NCBI GenBank assembly: GCA_007129255.1 | Contig: SKVW01000073.1 | Span: 1 to 50,180 of the forward strand | DNA from: Bacteroidales bacterium | Lineage (GTDB): Bacteria > Bacteroidota > Bacteroidia > Bacteroidales > UBA7960 | Direction: 5' to 3' | Length of the DNA: 50,180 nt | Shown here: piece after piece, positions 42,093 to 50,180 of the stretch | Position numbering within the stretch: the stretch's first letter is position 1 | How the letters are laid out: every line of letters begins with the position of its first letter | Notes under the pieces: generated by a model | What the model saw: only the letters and a program-made list of their open reading frames with translations | Database searches by the model: none | What the model was told of the DNA's origin: nothing | Program-made: the position numbers and the translations under genes

Positions 42093-43304
42093 TTAAGCGC
42101 CGAATTTCTGAAGCTTGCCCGAATGGGCCATGGCCAGGGTCATGATCTCCATGGAGCGGATCATGCCAAGCTCTCCTCCCAGGGTAAGGACTTCGTCAAA
42201 CTTTTCAACATAAGGCCCGCGGCTGCCGGGAGCACTGATCAACAAAGGAACAGGATGCCAGCTGTGGCTTTTCAACGGTGCAGGAGAAGAGTGGTCGCCT
42301 GTAATGATCAAAACATCGGGATTGTGGTCGGTTAAAATCGGCAGTGCCTCATCCATGGCTTCAATGGCTTTTACCTTTTCTTCAATATTTCCGTCTTCCC
42401 CTTTTTTGTCCGGATCCTTAAAATGGGTAAAAACAAAATTGTAGTGTTCCAGGGCCTTTATGGTTTCCTTTAAGATATCTGCGGGTTCTACGGGTTCAGA
42501 ATAGACCTCCATGCCCAGCAGTCTGGCAATTCCGCGATACATTGGGTGCCCTGCAACAGCTCCGGGCTTCAGGCGGTACTTTTCTTCAAAAGAGGGCCAG
42601 TTTGGGAGTTGTGCAAACCCCCGGCTCAACAGCATATTGGCCGGATGCTCCTCTTTTAAAATTTCCCGCACCTGTTCAAATATTTCTTTGACCACTTTTG
42701 CTGTCTTACTTTCCTCATATGGCGCACGGGTAGGATCCAGGGGTTCTTTACCGGTTTCCTGAGGGTCGGTATCTCCAACCTCCGCATTTAAGCCTTCGCC
42801 CCTTAGAACAAGCAATGCCCTGTGCTCCGACTCGGTTTCAAAAAACACTTCCGCTTTATCGCTTTCAATATGTTTGCGGATCTTTTCTATCAGCTCCCGG
42901 TTCTTTTCTGAAGAGATCCTGCCTGCACGTCGGTCAGTTATTTTCCCCTTATCATCCAGGGTGCAGAAATTCAACCGGGCCGCAACGTCTCCTTTCTCCA
43001 GGGGAAATTCTATTCCCAGAGCAGATAAAACCCCCCGCCCAATCTGATAAAGGATGGGATCGTATCCGAAAAGGCCCAGATGACCCGGCCCGCTGCCGGG
43101 GGTAATCCCGGGACTTACCGGATGTGCAAGACCTGTGGCAGATCTGCCGGCCAGCTTGTCCATGTTGGGGGTGTGGGCTATTTGCAAAGCTGTCCCTTTT
43201 CCGTTGTTGTTGGTGTCTCCAATTCCATCAAGTACCAACAGAACTATTTTTTTGTCATTAACCCCGGACAGGGAGGTAATGAGTTCTCCGTAATGATCTT
43301 TCAT
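42093..43304 (-). CDS. apgM: 2,3-bisphosphoglycerate-independent phosphoglycerate mutase, archaeal type
   Basis: A 403-residue alkaline-phosphatase-superfamily enzyme that interconverts 3- and 2-phosphoglycerate. Metal and active-site motifs are KIVLLVLDGIGDT, GKGTALQIAHTPNMDKLA, GITPGSGPGHLGLFGYDP (a Ser nucleophile in this region), VFTHFKDPDKKGEDGN, and the C-terminal VLIITGDHSSPAPLKSHSWHPVP. The length fits the ApgM family, first known from archaea. It starts 8 bases after the ligA stop, so it forms an operon with DNA ligase, an odd pairing of glycolysis and DNA repair. It converges with the aldehyde dehydrogenase gene. Confidence 0.95.
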   Translation of the reverse strand: MKDHYGELITSLSGVNDKKIVLLVLDGIGDTNNNGKGTALQIAHTPNMDKLAGRSATGLAHPVSPGITPGSGPGHLGLFGYDPILYQIGRGVLSALGIEFPLEKGDVAARLNFCTLDDKGKITDRRAGRISSEKNRELIEKIRKHIESDKAEVFFETESEHRALLVLRGEGLNAEVGDTDPQETGKEPLDPTRAPYEESKTAKVVKEIFEQVREILKEEHPANMLLSRGFAQLPNWPSFEEKYRLKPGAVAGHPMYRGIARLLGMEVYSEPVEPADILKETIKALEHYNFVFTHFKDPDKKGEDGNIEEKVKAIEAMDEALPILTDHNPDVLIITGDHSSPAPLKSHSWHPVPLLISAPGSRGPYVEKFDEVLTLGGELGMIRSMEIMTLAMAHSGKLQKFGA

Positions 43305-43312
43305 GACTTTAA

Positions 43313-45555
<2,243 letters not shown>

Positions 45556-45657
45556 TTTCTAATTTTTGGTTAATATCCATGGCGTCAACATTAATACCTT
45601 TGAAGATCCCTTTAAAAATTAAAAAGAAACTTTGACCTTAAACGATAGTATGGCAGT

Positions 45658-46440
45658 TTAGCCTGGTTTTTGACAGTGTTTGCAATAATAACCCGTTCTT
45701 CCGGAAACGCTTATTTTCTCAATACTTCTTTCGCAGCGGGGGCATTTTTCTCCTTCTTTTCTTACCGGCAAAAGAAAATGACGCGGGAATTTTTTCACGT
45801 CTGCCTGTTTTTCAACGGCGGTTTTCAAAACCTTACGAACCTGTTCATACAGTTCTTCTTTCTGATTGTCAGTTAATTCATAAGTTTTTTCTTTGGGGTG
45901 AAGTTTTACCTGAAACAGGATCTCATCGGCGTATATATTTCCTATTCCACTTAAGGCTGATTGATCCGTAAGAAACCGCTTGACCATCGATTTGCTTTCA
46001 TTCAACTTTTTAAGAAAATCCTTTTTGCTGATCTCAAGGGCGTCTGTCCCGATTTCATTTTGTCGGATGTATTCCTGGTAATCGCGGGTGAGTTCAACTT
46101 TACCCAGTTTTCGTCTGCTGATATAATGCAATCCATGTTGGTTCTTCAGGTAAAAACTGCAAAGGGTATAGGGCGGAGGGTCTTTTTCTTTTGCTGAGTA
46201 AGTGAGTACTCCGGTCATTCCAAAATGCATGGCCACCGCTTTGGGACTATTGGTGATCAAAAAAAGGTATTTGCCCCGTCGATAAGCTTTGTGAAAAGAT
46301 TTTCCACGAAGGAATCCGTTTATTTCCTTTTCCGTATGGCTCAGCAATTTGCTCTCCTTGCCATGGAAAGTTTCTATCTCCTTATCCAGGGCTTTTTCTG
46401 CTTCTTTTTTAAAAACTTCAACGTCGGGCAGTTCAGGCAT
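45658..46440 (-). CDS. Formamidopyrimidine-DNA glycosylase (Fpg/Nei family)
   Basis: A 260-residue base-excision repair glycosylase/AP lyase. After Met removal Pro2-Glu3 (MPELPDVEVF) form the catalytic N-terminus. Other parts are RRGKYLFL with the conserved Lys, MHFGMTGVL, LSGIGNIYADEILF (helix-two-turn-helix), and the C-terminal zinc finger CPRCERSIEKISVSGRTGYYCKHC. The Arg before TGYYC contacts the damaged base. Whether it prefers 8-oxoguanine (Fpg) or oxidised pyrimidines (Nei) cannot be told safely. It lies between BON copy 2 and ligA, all leftward, so this is a repair-rich stretch. Confidence 0.92.
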   Translation of the reverse strand: MPELPDVEVFKKEAEKALDKEIETFHGKESKLLSHTEKEINGFLRGKSFHKAYRRGKYLFLITNSPKAVAMHFGMTGVLTYSAKEKDPPPYTLCSFYLKNQHGLHYISRRKLGKVELTRDYQEYIRQNEIGTDALEISKKDFLKKLNESKSMVKRFLTDQSALSGIGNIYADEILFQVKLHPKEKTYELTDNQKEELYEQVRKVLKTAVEKQADVKKFPRHFLLPVRKEGEKCPRCERSIEKISVSGRTGYYCKHCQKPG

Positions 46441-46535
46441 TTTTCTTAGCGTTTAAATTTAATGCAAACAGAAAACCATAATTTGCAAAATTTCCCTGGC
46501 AAGGGGCTTGTTGCCCCCTGCTGTTTTTTATTACC

Positions 46536-46560
46536 TCCCGGCTATCTTCACCAGCCGGGA
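46536..46560 (-). terminator. Hairpin after BON gene copy 2
   Basis: TCCCGGCT, a 9-base loop, AGCCGGGA: a perfect 8-bp GC-rich stem about 50 bases after the stop of the BON gene. No T-run follows; termination or mRNA protection are both possible. Confidence 0.5.
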
Positions 46561-46609
46561 AATATCCGGTGAGCCGGTTAAAACAGCCAAAGTAGAGTTT
46601 ACAGGATAT

Positions 46610-47275
46610 CTATCCGATGGTCACCTCATCAACCACATCTACCACCCCGGAGGTATTGTTTGCGATATCCAGTATTTCTTTTTTCATGGCGTAAAAAGGA
46701 ACGATGCCGCTTAAATGCACATGTCCGTCATTTACGCTTACCTGTATTGCCTTTTCATCCACCAGGGCGCTCCGGATATAAGCGCTTTTAATGTCATTTT
46801 CTATGTCAATGTCCATGGTGGCTTTTCTTGGTTTTACCTTTAGCTCGTTGTTAACACTGATAACCCCTGTGGCAGATCCGGCAATATTTTCTGCAAGCCT
46901 TTTTTCCCAGTAGCTGTCCACTTCGCCCGTAAGGGTAATCAACCCGTTTTCTGACCGGACCTTAATGTTGGCGGCGTTGAGCTGGCTGTTCCACAATAAC
47001 TTGGCTTCCAGGTTGCTTTCTATTTCCGGATCATTGGGTAAAATGGTTTCCGGTGGGTGCTCCACTTCCAACCGATTTTCTACCAAAGATACTCCCGCTA
47101 TCAGGTAAGTATCTTCTTCGGCGGCTTTTTTTGCAGCAAAGCTTGGAACTGTTCCCTCCAGGATAACGGTATTTCCCTGGACGGTTACATTTATTTCGTT
47201 GGCATTTACACTGTCGTTCCATGCAAGTTGATCAATGATTTCCTGCTTCTTTATTTCTGCTGATGTGGGAGTCAT
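46610..47275 (-). CDS. Triple BON-domain protein (copy 2)
   Basis: A 221-residue protein of three BON domains (about residues 6-72, 80-146 and 155-220), with VTVQGNTVILEGTVP, VRSENGLITLTGEVDS and VSVNDGHVHLSGIVP as the three strand motifs. It is homologous along its whole length to copy 1 (34688) and keeps the same start, MTPTSAEIKKQEIIDQLAWNDS. There is no signal peptide, unlike OsmY. The duplicated BON genes parallel the duplicated ferredoxin-DUF2267-Hsp20 cassettes, which suggests that one stress set was copied. It lies upstream of fpg in the same direction. Confidence 0.88.
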   Translation of the reverse strand: MTPTSAEIKKQEIIDQLAWNDSVNANEINVTVQGNTVILEGTVPSFAAKKAAEEDTYLIAGVSLVENRLEVEHPPETILPNDPEIESNLEAKLLWNSQLNAANIKVRSENGLITLTGEVDSYWEKRLAENIAGSATGVISVNNELKVKPRKATMDIDIENDIKSAYIRSALVDEKAIQVSVNDGHVHLSGIVPFYAMKKEILDIANNTSGVVDVVDEVTIG

Positions 47276-47321
47276 AGTCCTCTTTTTTAAAGGTTTATTA
47301 ATTTTATGTTTTTATTGTTTT

Positions 47322-47337
47322 TTCAAGTTTTATTCCA
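47322..47337 (-). promoter_or_regulatory. Conserved upstream motif of BON gene copy 2
   Basis: TGGAATAAAACTTGAA on the minus strand, 47 bases before the ATG; compare TGGAATAAACTTTGGC before copy 1. Sigma54-like spacing, but the -12 dinucleotide is GA, so weak as a promoter. Confidence 0.3.
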
Positions 47338-47473
47338 AAAACCCTTTTGTAAAACCCTTTTAACGAAAGGCCAGGTTAGGTTAAGAATAAGCTGAAAGCA
47401 ATTTTTCTCATTGGAAAGGAAATATTTCCTTAAGTTGAGGATGTGGATGCTTATCCCCAGGTGTGAAAAATTG

Positions 47474-48205
47474 CTACAAGTTGAATAGCTTTTTCAGGGT
47501 TTGGGCATTTTTTGCCGAATAAGCGTTTTTATCGTTATTGAAATAAACAAAAAGCCTTTCTGTTTCATGCAGGCTGTCCAAACGCTGTCTCCAGTTTTTC
47601 AGTTCCTGCTCAGAATAATTATACGCATACCAGGTCGTTTTCCCGTGAAACCTCAGGTATGCCGTATTGGCGGTTGCAATCGTATCTTCCGGCAAATTAC
47701 CGGGGGCTGATAGCATGCTGCAGGCTACGCCCTTGTCTTTTAAAAGATCGTAAACCGAAGTATTAAACCAGGATTCATGGCGAAACTCTACAACATGTTT
47801 CATTCGCTTGTCGAGGCAGTTGCAGAAAGCTTCAAGCTTTGAAATATTCTGATGCTGGTTTCCCGGCAACTGCCAGAGGATGCAGCCAAGCTTTCCTTCC
47901 ATGACCCTGACCGTATCCTGAAATCCCTCCAGCCTTTCCCTGAAGTCCTCATCGGTATTCAGTTTTTTTAAATGGGTAAAATAGCGGTGGGCTTTAATGG
48001 TAAATTTAAAATCCCCGCCAACCTGCTCCTTCCATTTTTTCAGGTGATTTTGCTTGGGGAAAGAATAAAAAGTATTGTTTATTTCCACCGTGTTGAACTG
48101 CCCGGCATAATATTCCAGCCATCCGGATTCCGGCAGATCGGCAGGATAAAACTTATTCTGCCAGTCTTTATAGTTGAATCCGCTGCACCCAATATAAACT
48201 TTCAT
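47474..48205 (-). CDS. DUF72 family protein
   Basis: A 243-residue protein of the DUF72 (YecE-like) family with a TIM-barrel-like fold. Family marks are VYIGCSGFNYKDWQNKFYP, YYAGQFNTVEINNTFYSFP, FTIKAHRYFTHLKKL, CILWQLPG, HVVEFRHESWF, and the C-terminal LRFHGKTTWYAYNYSEQEL...VYFNNDKNAYSAKNA. The biochemical role is not known; a nuclease or sugar-related activity has been suggested for relatives. It lies between usp and BON copy 2, all leftward. Confidence 0.9.
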   Translation of the reverse strand: MKVYIGCSGFNYKDWQNKFYPADLPESGWLEYYAGQFNTVEINNTFYSFPKQNHLKKWKEQVGGDFKFTIKAHRYFTHLKKLNTDEDFRERLEGFQDTVRVMEGKLGCILWQLPGNQHQNISKLEAFCNCLDKRMKHVVEFRHESWFNTSVYDLLKDKGVACSMLSAPGNLPEDTIATANTAYLRFHGKTTWYAYNYSEQELKNWRQRLDSLHETERLFVYFNNDKNAYSAKNAQTLKKLFNL

Positions 48206-48230
48206 TTTCCGATTTTTTCCATTTCAAAGA

Positions 48231-48258
48231 ATAATCACCGGATATTTCCGGTGATTAT
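48231..48258. repeat. Perfect inverted repeat between usp and the DUF72 gene
   Basis: ATAATCACCGG (48231-48241), a 6-base loop, CCGGTGATTAT (48248-48258). It lies 26 bases before the DUF72 start and 62 bases after the usp stop. No T-run; an operator or processing hairpin is possible. Confidence 0.55.
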
Positions 48259-48320
48259 ACGGCCCCAACTTATCTTATATCAGCCTTTCCATTTTACGGT
48301 AATTGCTCCAGCTGGGCGCA

Positions 48321-49181
48321 TTAGTAGAACAATACAGGTTTATCAAAGGTTTCCACCATTTGCCTGGCCAACTCCCCTGAGAATAAATAATCTCCTGTTA
48401 CGGATTTTTTGTCGGAGGGCAGAATAACCAGGTCGGGATTATTTTTGCGGACATGATCCAGTAAAATGCCGACCTGGTCATCTCCTTTCATCACCCCGGT
48501 ATTATAATCCAGGCCGGAACCCGAGTAAGACTTGATATCTTCCATCCATTCATAAGTATTTTGTTCGATATCGGCCTGGTTTTCGTCCTGTATTAAACTA
48601 CAGGTAAAGATCAGGGTGTTGAAAGGATCCAGCCATTCAAACAAATATTTGGCATTCGGGCTTTTGCCTTTTTCCAGGTCACTTACGAGAACGGCATTTT
48701 CGGGTTTGACAAATTCATGACCCGGTGGCACTACCAGGGTAAGCAATCCTGCGTTCCTTGCCATCTCAAGTAGCTCATCCAATCCCCTAACCATGTGGCT
48801 TCCCGGGATGGTGCCGGAAACCAGCAGGGAATTGGGATCTTCTTTCTGGGCCTCTTTTAGTGCCGGCTCCATTTCTTTTATCTCTATTTCCGTGTTTACC
48901 CGCAGGGGGTAGTTCAGCCGGGATACTTCCCTGCTAAGTATCTTTTTAAAATCATTGTCTGCCATCTCTTTCTCTCTTTTCATCACTTCTTCATGGGATA
49001 ATTTTTCCCCGGGAGTTGTGGTCTGTGAGTCGGAATATGAACTGTATGGGCCATGCATGGCTTTGGGGTCAATCAAATGGAATATATCCGTTTTGGTTTC
49101 CGTGTGCTTTCCGAAGTTTAACCCATACCGGATGATGCTTTCTGTTTCTTCCCTGATATTGCTGATGATAATGGTTTTCAT
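48321..49181 (-). CDS. Two-domain universal stress protein
   Basis: A 286-residue protein made of two UspA-like domains (about residues 1-145 and 150-286). The first starts MKTIIISNIREETESIIRYGLNFGKHT and ends with LLTLVVPPG. The second starts with ENAVLVSDLEKG and ends with ARQMVETFDKPVLFY, close to the usual Usp C-terminus, with DLVILPSDKKSVTGDYLFSGELARQM in the nucleotide-binding region. The classic G-2x-G-9x-G(S/T) loop is not clear, so ATP binding is uncertain. The ATG at 49181 is chosen because the Usp fold begins there; a start six codons earlier is possible. Repeat copy 3 abuts this start. Confidence 0.85.
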   Translation of the reverse strand: MKTIIISNIREETESIIRYGLNFGKHTETKTDIFHLIDPKAMHGPYSSYSDSQTTTPGEKLSHEEVMKREKEMADNDFKKILSREVSRLNYPLRVNTEIEIKEMEPALKEAQKEDPNSLLVSGTIPGSHMVRGLDELLEMARNAGLLTLVVPPGHEFVKPENAVLVSDLEKGKSPNAKYLFEWLDPFNTLIFTCSLIQDENQADIEQNTYEWMEDIKSYSGSGLDYNTGVMKGDDQVGILLDHVRKNNPDLVILPSDKKSVTGDYLFSGELARQMVETFDKPVLFY

Positions 49182-49385
49182 GTGTTTGTATTTTTGCAAT
49201 TACTTAATTTTCTTTACTTCAAAAATGCATCCATGGTTCTGAACTGAGGGCAGAAAGTAGAGATTAGAGGGTGGATGATGGAGTTTCTTTTCTCTACTCT
49301 CTATCTTCTACCCTCTATCCTCTTCCTTCAATAATCATCCTCCTGTGTGTTTAGAGTTAATCATGGATTTTTCATTTTCAGGATT
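49182..49385 (-). repeat. Dispersed intergenic repeat, copy 3 (5' of usp)
   Basis: Directly at the chosen usp ATG it reads GTGTTTGTATTTTTGCAATT, resembling the first bases of copy 1. Then come a CATCCATGGTTCTGAACTGA segment, a purine-rich arm (to about 49282), pyrimidine-rich CTCTATC units (to about 49325), CAATAATCATCC, and TTAATCATGGATTTTTCAT, which matches the tail of copy 1. The copy is diverged but the order of blocks is the same. Confidence 0.75.
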
Positions 49386-49461
49386 TCAGATTTATGCTTG
49401 ATGATAATTGCCTTTAAAACGTTGGTTTTTAGTTCAAATCCTATTCCATGTTTTTTTGATG

Positions 49462-50180
49462 TTAGAATCCGCCAAAAGAAAGGTGGAATCCAAAGGTACC
49501 GGAAGTTTGGTCTGCCCTTCGCTGGAAGGGGAATGCGTAGAAAGGCTCTAAAATAATGGCTCCGAAAAGGTTTACACGCAGAGCCAACCCGGCACTTACC
49601 ACCGGAATTCGCCGGTCGTCATCCCGGTGTGGTTCCCAGCGAAAGTCAATCTGATCGAATTCATGCCATGCCAGGCCGGCATCGGCAAACAAAACCAAAT
49701 CGCTGAAAAACATTCGTGAACTGATAAGGGCAAAGGCTTCAGGGCCGGTGAAGGGATACCGGAGCTCGGCATTGACAAGGGCTATTTTACTCCCGAGCAG
49801 GTTGTTGAGGCTCATCATGTCTTCTGCGGTTTCATCAGATCTTCTCAGGCCCCTGAAACTATATCCCCTGACAAAAAATGGATTACCTAGAAAAATGGGG
49901 CGCATCTCCTGTGCATCATCCCCATAGCGCCCAAAATGCATTGTCCTGAAGGCCAGCGAAAACGGGGATATCATGAAATACCTGCGGTAATCTGCAGTAA
50001 CTCCCCAGAAAGCATATTCTCCCATGGTTTTGCCTACCTGAAAACGGTAACGGTAACCTCTCATGGGGGAGGTCATGCCAAATGTGGAGCCGTCGCCTAC
50101 AAAAGCAAGGTATAGCTGGTAAATCATGAAAGGGTCGGGGGCATCCAGTTCGTACTCTTCGCGATCTACAAGGAATCCAC
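49462..50180 (-). CDS. Outer-membrane beta-barrel protein, surface-antigen (D15/BamA C-terminal) type (partial, N-terminus beyond window)
   Basis: The C-terminal 238 residues of a larger protein; the reading frame is open to the right edge. Alternating aromatic strands (YRYRFQVGKTMGEYAFWGVTADYRRYFM, LAFRTMHFGRYG, LVNAELRYPF, LVLFADAGLAW, LALRVNLFGAIILEPFYAFPF) and the end FHLSFGGF, with a terminal Phe, mark an outer-membrane barrel. FFVRGYSFRGLR resembles the RGY-type loop motif of the Omp85/D15 barrel. In Bacteroidota such barrels often follow a TolB-like propeller in one protein; that part would lie outside the window. It is upstream of usp in the same direction, separated by repeat copy 3. 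Confidence 0.8.
   Translation of the reverse strand, partial: GFLVDREEYELDAPDPFMIYQLYLAFVGDGSTFGMTSPMRGYRYRFQVGKTMGEYAFWGVTADYRRYFMISPFSLAFRTMHFGRYGDDAQEMRPIFLGNPFFVRGYSFRGLRRSDETAEDMMSLNNLLGSKIALVNAELRYPFTGPEAFALISSRMFFSDLVLFADAGLAWHEFDQIDFRWEPHRDDDRRIPVVSAGLALRVNLFGAIILEPFYAFPFQRRADQTSGTFGFHLSFGGF

Overview
The window reads as chromosomal DNA of a free-living member of the Bacteroidota, most likely of the Bacteroidales/Marinilabiliales type. The signs are a type IX secretion C-terminal sorting domain (17855-19510), promoters of the Bacteroidota TTTG-N19-TAnnTTTG class (best case upstream of alr), and protein families typical of the phylum. The exact genus cannot be read from the sequence. 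No rRNA, tRNA, CRISPR array, insertion sequence or phage gene was seen. Two genes are cut by the window edges: a methyltransferase on the left and an outer-membrane beta-barrel protein on the right.

Left part (1-24 kb): a UPF0182 membrane protein, then a complete pyruvate dehydrogenase operon of the homodimeric-E1 type (aceE-aceF-lpd, leftward). The E2 subunit has an unusual, almost purely Glu/Lys/Arg linker. Next come a methyltransferase and a short-chain dehydrogenase (rightward), an OsmC peroxide-defence protein, a SpoIIAA-like protein and a baeRF-family protein (leftward), a nitronate monooxygenase, a DEAD-box RNA helicase with a long leader, a secreted T9SS cargo protein, small membrane or secreted proteins, an apparent remnant of a reductive-dehalogenase locus, a flavodoxin-like protein and alanine racemase.

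Middle part (24-31 kb): DNA polymerase X, then a leftward four-gene operon made of a CocE/NonD-type serine hydrolase, two paralogous ATP-grasp ligases and a DUF2007 membrane protein. The substrate is unknown. This is one of the two best candidates for an undescribed system.

Right part (31.9-49 kb): a general-stress neighbourhood. A three-gene cassette (single-cluster ferredoxin, DUF2267 protein, Hsp20 chaperone) occurs twice in the same order and orientation (31965-33395 and 39018-40373). A triple-BON-domain protein also occurs twice (34688-35356 and 46610-47275). Around them lie protein-L-isoaspartate methyltransferase, an unrecognised helical protein, an erythromycin-esterase-family protein, an aldehyde dehydrogenase, an archaeal-type phosphoglycerate mutase operonic with NAD-dependent DNA ligase, an Fpg/Nei DNA glycosylase, a DUF72 protein and a two-domain universal stress protein. 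The common theme is repair and protection of proteins and DNA. Both ferredoxin genes carry a sigma54-like motif upstream.

Across the window a dispersed intergenic repeat of about 200 bp occurs three times (9088, 45329, 49182). Each copy directly abuts the start codon of a leftward gene (aceE, ligA and the usp gene) and carries a purine-rich arm facing a pyrimidine-rich arm.
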